Origin: Bryopsis sp. KO-2023
Lineage: Eukaryota; Chlorophyta; Ulvophyceae; Bryopsidales; Bryopsidaceae
DNA length: 64,000 nt
Assembly (NCBI GenBank): GCA_030272585.1
Contig: BSYQ01000015.1
Coordinates: forward strand, 620,001 to 684,000
Direction: 5' to 3'
Part shown: in pieces, positions 1 through 9,880 of the stretch
Position numbering within the stretch: the first letter of the stretch is position 1
Layout: the number at the start of each line of letters is the position of its first letter
Notes under the pieces: model-generated
Database searches by the model: none
What the model saw: only the letters and a program-made list of their open reading frames with translations
What the model was told of the DNA's origin: nothing
Made by a program: the position numbers and the translations under genes

Positions 1-854
1 GCCTATTTAGGTGACCATGGAATAGGGCGGCTGGAAATTTCAGCTTATTCGCCTAAAACAAATGGGTGTGTCGAGCGAATGAACCAGACGATTATGAATG
101 CGCTGAAGAAAAGCTGCTTGGGACAAGGGCATGAGTGGGAGAATCATTTGGAACGTGTGCTTTACGGGATACGCACACAGCGCAATGCTACTACGCAGAT
201 GACTCCTTTCGAAGTCATGTATGGGTTCAAGCCGCGGGACTGGATGGATGATGCAGTCACCCAGGAGATTTTGGAACAGCAAGAAAGTACTTCGACAGTT
301 CTCAGGCTTTCGCGATTGGAAGACAATCGTATACTGGCGAATCAACAAATGACTAAAGCGCAGTCGAAAATGCGGTCGTATTATGATGCTACAAAACGCG
401 GGTCGCAGAGAAAGGAGTTTCGATTGGGTATGGCTGTTTTACTTAAAAACGAACGAGGTCAAAAGAATAGCAAATTTGCAGGTCGCTGGAAAGGCCCATT
501 TAAAATAGTCAGTGATTATGGGTCTGGGATTTTTTTATTGGCAACACCTAAAGGTGCACTGCTGAAAGGCTTAGTGCACCATGATCGATTGATTCGCTAT
601 GAGAAAAGGGACGAAAAAGGAGTTTAGCACAAAAGAAGCGTGTGAGCGCCAAAGTGGTAGATGACTGAAATGAGGCAGTAGTGGACGAAAGGAAGTGGTG
701 CTGTGTAACGTGGGGTAGTGCGATAGTGAGGGAATCTTGTGGACAGTTTCGATTAGTCGTGGGAAGGTATAAAGTTCGACAGGGAAACTTGTAAACAAGA
801 GACAGCGAACGTTTGTTCGCGTTGAGTTAGGTCTGCGCTCGAGTTTTTATTACA
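1..854 (+). mobile_element. Ty3/gypsy-like retroelement, right end (integrase C-terminus plus probable 3' LTR)
   Basis: The first 627 bases encode the end of a retroelement integrase: a core with the usual YSPKTNGCVERMNQT segment, then a C-terminal part that ends in the GPF/Y-type module (RWKGPFKIV...) found in Ty3/gypsy integrases. About 75 bases after the frame ends comes a short stretch starting TGTAACG and ending TTACA, with a TATAAA-like box inside and a purine-rich tract just before it. This fits a short 3' LTR (about 702-854). The left part of the element lies outside the window. The element seems to have landed in the tyrosine-recombinase retroelement whose remains follow. It is an incomplete fossil here; the family call is firm, the LTR limits are inferred. 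Confidence 0.8.
702..854 (+). repeat. Probable short 3' LTR of the Ty3/gypsy-like element
   Basis: About 150 bases with TG...CA ends, a TATAAA-like box near 768-775 and a purine-rich tract (about 687-700) at its left side, placed right after the integrase frame. The partner LTR is outside the window, so identity of the pair cannot be tested. 150 bases is short for this family. Confidence 0.5.
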
Positions 855-1884
855 GGGTAAAAGGTCAGGGGACCTCGTGACTCTCCGTGACACATGTGTC
901 ACTGTGGTGGGCTTCTTATTTTTCTCGCGGGCAAATTCTACACAAGGGGCGGGGTGGACTGACATCTCGATTCAAGCTTCGCCCCCCCGACTGACGTTTT
1001 TGGAGAAGTGCTACAAGGGACATAATGCGTCGGAACCTCGTCGAACCCGACATGTACCATTGGACACATTGCCACAGGTGGCTGTTTTGATTCAACATTA
1101 TATCGAGTGTCGGAATGCAGTTTGGGAGCATCAGCCGCAGCCGTCGTTTTGGTTGTTACCGACGGATCGTGCAAGTATTTCGGCAAAGTGGGTGGCATCT
1201 CGGTTTGCCGCGGTGATTTCGGAGTTTGCTTCGCACCTTCCAGAGTTACAAGGACTACATGTGGGACACCATTCATTGCGACGGGGTGGAGCGACGTCGA
1301 TGTTTTCGATCGGCATTTCTGTGGAAGATATTTGCGTATGGGGTGGCTGGGTGCATAATTCGGATGCGTTGTGGGCGTATGTGACCCGCAATCATGTGGC
1401 TACTTCAGCGGATATGGAGTTATTTTCGTGGCGGCTTCGCCGCACGCTTGGTGATGTGGATCAGACTGTCAGTGGGCGGGATAAAGTATCTGGATCAAGT
1501 TGAATGTTAAGTATCATTTGATACGAGTGGTTCAATTAGTCAGAAACGGTTGTGGTGGGAAGCTTTTGCTGTTTGATTTGCTGTTTAGTAACTGTGACCA
1601 TTGGGACAGTTGCTGGTCTTTTTGACAGTACTTTATCGTGACGGACCCACAGCTATTCGTTGTTTCTTTTTGTCCCGCCCTGCCCTCCCTTTGGATGATG
1701 GAGTTATTGTTTTTTGATTATGTGCGCATCCGGGGATGTGCGTTTTTTGTTTACGGTATTTGTGTTCCTGGGCATGAACATTGGGGAGGTTTTTGTTTTG
1801 CGTGGAACGGATCATTTAATCAAGAAAAGGATGTTTGTCAGACTGTCAGTGGGCGGGATAAAGTATCTGGATCAAGTTGAATGT
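855..1884 (+). mobile_element. DIRS/Ngaro-like retroelement, right end with tyrosine recombinase
   Basis: The frame at 877-1503 encodes the C-terminal half of a tyrosine recombinase: an FFSRAN segment with the first catalytic Arg, a HHSLRRGG segment giving the His-x-x-Arg pair, and a final YVTRNH segment likely holding the nucleophile Tyr. The same landmarks occur in the same order in the whole element at 17.7-22.6 kb, but the sequences are different families. A 47-base direct repeat (1461-1507 and 1838-1884) lies at its right end, as expected for the B1 and B2 parts of split direct repeats; 1508-1837 would then be the A2 part. The left part is missing or cut off by the Ty3-like insertion. 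This is an incomplete fossil. Confidence 0.75.
1461..1884 (+). repeat. Exact 47-base direct repeat pair (B1/B2 of the tyrosine-recombinase element)
   Basis: Positions 1461-1507 and 1838-1884 are identical over 47 bases (starting TCAGACTGTCAGTGGGCGGG). The first copy overlaps the end of the recombinase frame. The spacing is 377 bases. Split direct repeats of the A1-ORFs-B1-A2-B2 kind mark Ngaro and PAT-like elements. I could not find the A1 partner in the window. Confidence 0.8.
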
Positions 1885-2180
1885 CACGTGTTGATCACGA
1901 GTTGAATCAACCGTGTTGAAACAACACGATCGTCAACACGTGTGTTGATTCAATTCGTGTTGATTCAACACGACGTGTTGACCATCGTGTTGTTTCAACT
2001 GAGGAATCAACTCGTGTTGATTCAACACGACGTGTTGACGATCGTGTTGTTTCAACTGAGGAATCAACTCGTGTTGATTCAACACGACGTGTTGACGATC
2101 GTGTTGTTTCAACTGAGGAATCAACGCGTGTTGATTCAACCCAGTTGACGATTGTGTTGTTTCAACTCAGGAATCAACTG
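1885..2180. repeat. 57-base tandem array of palindromic GTTGATTCAACACG units
   Basis: From about 1960 to 2170 a 57-base unit is repeated nearly four times; matching points fall at 1961, 2018, 2075 and 2132. Each unit holds short palindromes (CAACACG, GTTGATTCAAC, CGATCG-like centres), so both strands read almost alike. The flanking 1885-1960 stretch uses the same words in a less regular way. A related but irregular block lies at 5330-5470 in inverted orientation. Confidence 0.9.
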
Positions 2181-2214
2181 AATGAACGCTGCTTTAATTT
2201 TTAAATGCTGATAA

Positions 2215-2262
2215 TGAATTGTGGGATTCGAACCCACCACACCATGGATTTATTCATTCATT
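2215..2262 (-). repeat. tRNA-like module (perfect T-arm/B box)
   Basis: On the minus strand GTGGG-TTCGAAT-CCCAC forms a perfect T-arm hairpin (2221-2237) with a consensus B box. The flanks AATGAAT and ATTCATT can pair around it. No full cloverleaf is visible. A near copy lies at 4571-4620 in the same orientation, so this is probably a piece of a tRNA-derived repeat and not a working tRNA. Confidence 0.5.
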
Positions 2263-2524
2263 CATTCAATAACTTAGCCATGCCAGCATACTGAATTTCT
2301 GAGCTCGAAAGTTCGCCTCCTGAGGTATTATTTGGACGCTTTCAACTTGAAAGCGTTTATATGGAATATAAAAGCACCAACATATCAAAATACAAAGCAC
2401 TCGATCAGTCCTTTTTTTTATCGTCCACCTATCATTTTGTTTCAATGAGCATGTTACTGTGGACTGCACACATGTTCTGAGGGAAGCTTCTGAAGGTGTC
2501 GCTGACCTCAAATCATTTTCAGCG

Positions 2525-2886
2525 GTTGCCAGTGGACCACCCTGAGACAGCAGCACACCCATCTTAAAACAATAATAAAAAACATCTTGGTTGAACTGTT
2601 GCCAGTGGACCAACCTGACACAGCAACACACCCATCTTGGGGCAGTAATAAAAAACATCTTGGTTGAACTGTTGCCAGTGGACCAACCTGACACAGCAAC
2701 ACACCCATCTTGGGGCAGTAATAAAAAACATCTTGGTTGAACTGTTGCCAGTGGACCAACCTGACACAGCAGCACACCCATCTTAAAACAATAATAAAAA
2801 ACATCTTGGTTGAACTGTTGCCAGTGGACCACCCTGAGACAGCAGCACACCCATCTCAAAACAATATAGAAAACATCTTGGGACAT
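2525..2886. repeat. 73-base tandem array, about five copies
   Basis: The word GTTGCCAGTGGACC recurs at 2525, 2598, 2671, 2744 and 2817, an exact 73-base period. Copies two and three are closest to each other; copies one, four and five share AAAACAATAAT-type variants. Both strands are open over much of it because 73 is not a multiple of three and stops are rare; I do not call a gene. Confidence 0.95.
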
Positions 2887-3327
2887 CTATTCCTGCACAT
2901 AATCCCACAACTACTAATAATTCCAAGAAAGCAACTCTCGATTACTTTTTGCAGATGATTTCTTTTGTAAAGAGACTGCTGGTTTTCCAGAAACAATTTT
3001 TGGAGAGGTATTTACTGATGACCAAAGTGGGTTCATCTGAGATACTCACAGAGGCAACATAAATTGCAGCAACTGACCGGAACCTGTTGCAAAGCTTCTG
3101 CAAGATGCCTTTGACTCCGCTGCATCCCTTCATAAATTAACAACACGTCAATGATGATTTTGTTAACTTCATGATGATCTCAACTGCAGAAATGTACCTT
3201 CCCAATGGCAACCCTGCGCTACTGATTGTCAACGAGCACAATCTCCAGCTCTATGCTTCTGGTGGTTCACTCTCACCAGAACCATGCGCAAACATCACTG
3301 CATGAGCCCAGCAAAAGAATTTACCTT

Positions 3328-3639
3328 TCACCTGCAGGAAAAAAAAGTAAAAAAGTAAAAAACCAGTCTGCAGAATGAGCAGGCCAGATAAATCTTGACG
3401 ACTGACGACAGGCGGGGACTGGTTTCGCGACGTGTCGTGGTCCAAACGAGGGGGTCGTTTCGGTTGTGATATTCGAAAAAGTGGGTCTCTTCCTTGAGAA
3501 ATTTCTTGTACACCTTACAGGCAATCTCTTCGCTGATAGTGTCTGCCTCCCTTGGGCCCCAAGGCAAGCACTGATACTCCAGAAAACACCTGTGGACCAC
3601 ACCAAAGCCACCTTCTTGAGATGAGAAGGTAAACCCCAC
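3328..3639 (-). pseudogene. hAT-like transposase C-terminal relic (tentative)
   Basis: The minus-strand frame contains NDPLVWTTTRRE followed by SPRLSSVVKIYLACSFC. This resembles the hAT dimerisation region (DPL-x-WW ... FPxLSxVAxxYL), but the SER-FS segment that should follow is not visible in the same frame. Other minus-strand frames at 3690-3780 and 4892-5407 may be further pieces, but I could not link them by good splice sites. The relic lies inside the 1.9-5.5 kb repeat block, which fits a decayed DNA transposon. The family call rests on a short stretch only. Confidence 0.35.
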
Positions 3640-4235
3640 TTCCCATATTCTGCGACCAAGCTCAGATAAAAAGCAACAGAGCCAAAAAGCGTCCTAGAAC
3701 CTGCCTGCCTTAAGAAGTCGTAATCAGGAAGCCTTCGCTGGTATTTGCGGCGGCGGACCCTCTCTTCTTTGGCGTCGACAGATCACGGTGAGGAGCTCCA
3801 GGTGCTCCATCGAGGACACGAAACATTAGAAAGGAGAAGCAAACGACAGCCGAACGTACCTTTTCCCTGAGCTCCTCTCACCATTTTCTCCGTGGAGGTC
3901 TTTTCCAAACGTCCGCCATTCCGCCACTGACCCCCCTACGGAACGGGAATCCTGCCGCAACCTGCAACTCGAAATGTGGTTGAAAATCTTCATGAGTGGA
4001 CTCATATTCGTGAATCAATCCAATTATCACGCCATCTCCGACTAGGTGTGGCGTCTTGCGTGCGCACAATTCGACTGTGTCAAAACACCATCGCTGCCAA
4101 GGCCACTTGCGAACAGGAGACGTCTAGCGAGCTGAATTGGTTCCATTTCGTTGTTCACAGAGTGCAACGCAAGGAAATGAGCCGCTACGGGTGGTCAGGT
4201 GGGATATGTTGATGGTGGAAAAAAGACAATTGTTG

Positions 4236-4300
4236 GGGCCAGATTGCTCTAAGATTGGTGTAGCACCAAGTGCTAAGGGTTCGAATCCCTTTGTGAGCTA
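4236..4300 (+). repeat. tRNA-like module with paired anticodon-like arm
   Basis: AAGGG-TTCGAAT-CCCTT (4275-4291) is a perfect T-arm with a consensus B box. Just upstream TTGG-TGTAGCA-CCAA forms a stem and 7-base loop in the anticodon-arm position. The D arm is poor and the 7-bp acceptor stem is not visible, so this looks like a degenerate tRNA or tRNA-derived repeat. Confidence 0.45.
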
Positions 4301-4564
4301 ATTTCCGTTACGTGTGTGGACAGAATGTACGAATGCAAGGCTTGCAAAAGGTCGTGGAAAGAGAGCAGTCCTGAGTTCTTACCTTGAACATTTGCCAGCA
4401 ACTGGATTTAATCTTCATGCTGCCACACTTCCTTGTAGTGTTCATGAGAAAGCTGAACACGAAAACGATTGCTAATACTCGTCAATTTCCTTTGTGGCGT
4501 TCCCCTTGGTCAGCTCCAACAGCTCCGAGCTGCGGTTCTCTTTTGTTTCTCCTCAAAGAATTCA

Positions 4565-4620
4565 CATAATGATTTATGGGATTCGAACCCACCACATAGT
4601 GTGTACCATAAATCAATTAG
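4565..4620 (-). repeat. tRNA-like module, second minus-strand copy
   Basis: On the minus strand GATTTAT and ATAAATC (7 bp) enclose a T-arm TGGG-TTCGAAT-CCCA. Sequence around the B box matches the module at 2215-2262, including GTGGTGGGTTCGAATCCCA. A truncated tRNA-derived repeat is the simplest reading. Confidence 0.45.
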
Positions 4621-5472
4621 ATCTATCATATGCAGCCGTACATATTCACGCCACATTTCGATGTAGTGTTGTACAAGCAGAACTTGGACACTTCCATCAC
4701 CACCACATTTGCATATGGTACAACGATATTCAAAGGCTGAGTCCCCTTCGCCTGTGCCCAGCATAAGACAAAAATTGAAACTAATACAAACCCTGTTGAA
4801 AGTAAGGGCCGGCTAGTGCTTGTGCCTTTTTCTCTTCCTTTTTATCTCATCTGTCAAAGAATCCCAGCTGTTGGGAACTTGGAGAATTCTCTTATGTTCT
4901 TATTTTTTGAGCAATTTTTGAACTTGTGCTCACACATGCAGTGCATAATGGACAGGCTTTAGGCTTCCACCCTTGATAAAACACATTTGGAAACAACTGT
5001 TTCAATTCAAGAAAAGTAACCCACAAGCATACCCAATTTCGCTTCTTCTTCCACTGGCAGTCGCTTAGTGTCTCCTCAAACACATAACTGTCAACAGGAA
5101 GCCCCAAAAATAATCCAAAAAACCTGACAGTTGCCACCCCTTCGTGGGGGTCTTCTGTTGCCCCCCCCGAAAGACCATCTTCTGGAGGAGGGACTCGTCG
5201 CGGTAAATTTCGACGGCGCTCGTCTATCTCTTTCTTCTTCGTAGAGCAGCGAAACGCGGAGCGATGAAGGGGGAGGGGGAGATTCGCCTTTTTTTTGCTG
5301 GAATGTTGTATTTGGGTGTTGAAAGCTGAGAAAATCAACCGTTCTCGAATCAGTACGGTTGAATCAACACGGTCGCACCGCAAATCGTCGTCGGGTTGAT
5401 TCAACACGGTTGATATTTGTTAAATCAACGCATGTTGAATCAACAAGGTTGATTCAACACGTGACATTTTTC

Positions 5473-8400
5473 CGACGAATGATGAATTTGCTGTTGAGTT
5501 TGCTGGTGGAATCTGAGTTCTGGGGGGGCCAGGGTTTGCCATCGCATCACATTGTATGCATGGCACTTGGCACTTGTTCAAGAACATTATAAATACAGCT
5601 CATGTAGAACATGAAACAGAAAATCGACATTGTGCGCATGTACATTGCCCTGACTTGGTTGATTGGGGTGCAGTTCTGGTGGATGAACACAGGAAATCTG
5701 TATTTCTATCCCAAAATACATGGACTCCCCTTTCAAAAATAATCTTCAAGAACAATGAAACACTTCCGACAGTCATCCAAAAATCACTTGAAACAAGAGT
5801 GATTACACATCCAAGTGGGATATTTACCAATTCCACAATCTATAAAGCCAAACATGAAAACCCCATGAGCTGAATTCACACACACCAAGCCCAGTTTTCC
5901 CTTTCTCATCTGCGAGAGTTTGGAGTGTTGTTTTTTTTCCCCTCCCCACCAAAACACTCCCTTTTTCATTTTTCGATCTGGTCCCCTTCCAATTCCTTTC
6001 GAGTATCGACCAGAAACAGAACCAAAACTGAAAAACTGAGGAAAAAAAAAGGTGAAAACAAGGGCACTCATAAAACACTGAAAAAACAAGAACATCCATG
6101 TGGTGTCAAATTCTATGCTTTCCTCCCCCCCCCCTCTGAAACATATCAACTTCCCAATTTTCTTTTCTTTTCTTTCGCAAATTTTCGACCCCATCGGAAA
6201 AAAAAGAGTGAAACAAATAAAGCTGTGTATGAAACACAAACTCGATTCTTGTCCTCCTCTTTTTTTTTTTGATTTCCTTTTCCATCCCCCTTTTATTCAC
6301 ACCGACAAGCTTAGAAAACCCTTGAAACCCCCAATCCAAAAATTTTTTCCCAATGAATGTAGTTCCTCGTAAATCTTTCTGAGGGGGAAGGGGAGTAAAA
6401 AAATACGTTCTTATCATCGATAAGAAAACCCCGATCCGAAAAAGATGCAAAAACCACTCCGTGTGAATTCGATCAGCCCCCATGCAATTTTCCACATTCA
6501 ACTTGGCAATAGTTTTGAACAAAAAGAAAAAAAAACAATCCGTTGAAGCGCTTTTTCTTTACTAAACCCCCTTCCCTTTCAAATTCAAGAAAAAGGTGGA
6601 ACAGGGAATCTAAAACAAAAAAACATCATCCCTGTCCCTCAGGAAGAACCAGCAAAAAAACCCCAGCAGATTGCTGAAGAAAAAGCAAGAGAAAAAAAAA
6701 GCTCTGTTTAAAAGAAAAGAGGAGGATATTTTTGTATCGTATTCTATATATCTTTTTTTTTCCTTTTTCTTCCTCTCCAATTTTTCTGATTGATTTCGGT
6801 CATCCCCAACTATATTTGTTTTTTTTTTGTTTTGTTTTTTTTTCCCTTTTTTTCTTTTCAGGGTTCAATTTTTTCTCCCCCCTTTTCTCTGTTTAATTTA
6901 AAAATAAAAGATTAAGAAAAAGAGCGGAAAAAAAAAATTCCCAAAGCGACGGACACACCAATTGTCACTCTTTTTCTTTTTCTGTTTTTTTTGTTGTTCT
7001 TTTCCCCATAAAATTTCCTCTTTTATAATATATGGATTGTCTTTCTTTTTTTCTTCTCTCTGTTCCCCAAGTCATATATATTTTTTTTTAAACCTCCCCC
7101 TAAAATCTGTTTTTTCCTTTTCCCAATTTTTTTTTGTTCTGAAAAAAGCCTATCCTAAAAATATGCCATTTAGAAGAAAACACGTCATTGCTCCGTGTCT
7201 AGGCATGGATTTAACCGGTCAAAGTAAAACAATATAAAGCAATCGACAGATTCCTTGATTTCTTTTTCCACAAATTCATTTTTTTTTCCTTAGAACCATA
7301 ATCATAAAACCCAAGGAACATTTTTTTCTTTTTTTTCTTTTTAAATCTTACCCCTGTCGGTGTGTCCTATTTTAATCCCCCCAAAAGAAGCCACCCTGAC
7401 CAACATTGAGCAACACGCCCCTTCACAATATCTTCCCAATTTGGCTAAATCAAACAAAACTTTTTTTTTTAATTCAAAAAAAAAGAAAAAAAAAGAATGC
7501 CAAATAATTTAATAAGCAAACCATTGAACTGGAATTTGTCCTTGTTTTTTTTTCCCTTGTTTTTCCTGTCTCGACATCTTTTTTTTTTCTTTTTTCCCTC
7601 TCGGCTGCTTTGTCGATAAAAAGCCCAACACCCTCCTCCCTTTTAACCCGCACACCCGGATATTGAACATCAATTTCCTTTACACCGTCCTCCCATCAAT
7701 TTCTTTCTTTTTTTTTGGGTTTTTTTTCTTGTTTTTGACAGCAGGGGTAGCAGTCTAAAGGGGATTTTACCCCCTCATCCTCTCAGCCCCTCACGAAAAA
7801 ATCTCTTGTTTGTGTTTTTTTTTCTTTTCTTCTTTTTCGGTCAAGGTGTCCTCAACGAATAATCCATCCCAGGTTGATTCCAATAAGTGCTGCATGTCTG
7901 ACTCACTTTTTTTTCTTTCGAAGCCCAATCCCTCCCCCCGAATTTGGTTGAACGGAGCACCCGATTCGTGTGCACCATAATATTTCATCCTCCCATGCTG
8001 CCCCATATTCAACTTTTTTTCTCGGGAAACCCAAGGTATGGCTGTCTGTTTCAGTTCAATTCCACAGAAATAAAAAAACATTTTTTCCTTTTTTTTCTCT
8101 CTGTCTCAGTCGTAATCAACGTTCATTCTACTGTAAAAAGCACTCCGAATATCCTACCCCCATGGAGAAAAAAAACGACCACCACTTGGTTATATTCCCT
8201 TTTTCTTTTCAAGCCTTTGGATAGCTCAGACCCAATTTCCTCTCTCCATAATAAAAGAACCTGCAAGAAATATTTGTGAAGCAATTTTTCTTTCCACAAA
8301 TATAACGGCTTTCAGAACCTTTTCCCCCCCTCGAGAAAATGTCCAACATATTAGCCATTCCCAGAAAGATCGATGCAAAATTAGAAAGCGAGGAAAATAG

Positions 8401-9880
8401 ATTTCCACCACAACCGCCCCCCAAAAAAATGCGCACATCGTCCAGAGAGAAAAGAGGGACCCGAAAATCAAGGGGAGGGGGAAACGCTCATGAAAGGTTA
8501 GGAGCAATATTCGAAGATGATTTTTTTTTTCCGTGCAGTTTGAACGCCCCTCCAACCCCCCCGAAAAAAAAAAATTAAAAAAACCAAAACAGAAAAAAAA
8601 AGAACCAAAACGAAAGGATTCAAGAACCCAAAAAAAAAAAAACTGAAACAAAAAAACACAACCCGATCGATATGATTGGACAAAAAATATGAAACATTCG
8701 TTTGAATCTTGCTTTCTTTTTTTTTTTTTTTTGGCTTTTCTTTTCAATATTTCTCTCTCTCTCTCTTCTTTTTTTTTCCCTCATTTTTTCTTTTTTCATA
8801 TCCCTTTCCCCCTTTGCCAGTTTGATTATAAAAAAAAAATCCACCTCGTTTTCCATTCTGCAAAACTCCGATCTTGTCTGACCCAGGCATTCATTGGGTC
8901 CTCGCCAACATAAAAAAGCCCATAAAAATAGATGTTTCTTTTTTTTTATCCAGTTTTTTTTTTTTCGTCGACATAATTTAGCAAACGCACCCCACAGTCT
9001 CTCCATACCCAATTTCTGTAATCATCCCATCGTTAAAAAAAACCCATGTCCCTTTTTGTTTTGTTTTGCTCTTTTTTTTTTGTTTTTTTCAACCCTTTTT
9101 TTTTTCCCGCCCAGAACCCCGTGAAATTCATGCATGCCGATACCCTAAGATTATTCCAAAATTGACTGTCCAATTTCAAGTCAATCCGGAAAAAACTCCG
9201 AACATAAAATGGCCAATTGTGCAGCGAATAGTAGTAAATTTTTTTTGTATATGTTTTTTTTTTTTTTCTTTTTTCCAATATTTTTTGGTTAAATCAATAT
9301 TCTTTTTTTTTTTAAAAACTCCCTAGTCAGCCCACGATTCCCCAGTCAGACAAAAGACATTTTTCAGTCAGACATAAGGGAATCTGGGCTCTCCCAATTT
9401 TCCCTCCACTCCGCTGCAATCCGCCTAATACTAAAAAAACGTAGAAATTCTTTCCCCTCCCTTTTCTTTGTTTTTTTCTCTCTCTTCCTTTTTCCCCCGC
9501 CTCAATTGTTCAGCTGCTCAAGATCTGTAAAAACACACCAACCAAAAAAAATTCAGCCATCAGATATACTTCAGATATGAGCATCCGAAAATCAAACAAA
9601 GAAAAAGAACCTCCATTCTGAGAAAAAAACTGAAAAAGCCAACAAAGCGCCAAATATCATAAACACCACCAAGATTGACAGCTCCTCTCCACTGATCAAT
9701 ACAAGAAATTGATTGTTGAAATAAAAAGGCATGCAGAAAACCCACCCCAATTCCCCCCCCCCCCTCTCCTCCAACCCCTCCACTTTTATTCAATTTTGTT
9801 CACTTTTATTCATCCCCTGCATAAACACCCCCAATCTTGTTAAAATCCATCTAAAACCTCACTCTGCTCACCGTTTTGGT
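5473..9880. other. Gene-poor stretch rich in T, A and C homopolymer runs
   Basis: I see no recognisable gene in these 4.4 kb. From about 5900 onward it is dominated by runs of T (often 8-15), with runs of A and C and short mixed words between. Some open frames occur (for example 5556-5873 plus and 7791-8081 minus), but none resembles a known family and the region has no convincing splice-linked exons. Part of the right end is probably 3' UTR of the kinase gene that ends at 9881. Confidence 0.6.

Larger units (their letters stand above)
1882..5472. mobile_element. Candidate 3.6-kb DNA element bounded by inverted palindromic ends
   Basis: The left side begins TGTCACGTGTTGA followed by CAACACG-type repeats. 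The right side, read on the minus strand, begins TGTCACGTGTTGAATCAACC followed by the same words. These two ends face each other and enclose two tandem arrays, tRNA-like modules and a hAT-like coding relic. I see no clear target duplication: the bases outside (TGAA and TTTT) do not match. It may be one non-autonomous or decayed element, or a pile of smaller ones. The limits are an inference. Confidence 0.4.

Noticed and set aside
2266-2886. Minus-strand frame of 206 codons with repeated VCCCVRLVHWQQFNQD phrases
   Set aside because: It is a translation of the 73-base tandem array, not a gene.
7791-8081. Minus-strand frame with protein-like composition
   Set aside because: No family match, no linked exons, and it lies in homopolymer-rich DNA.
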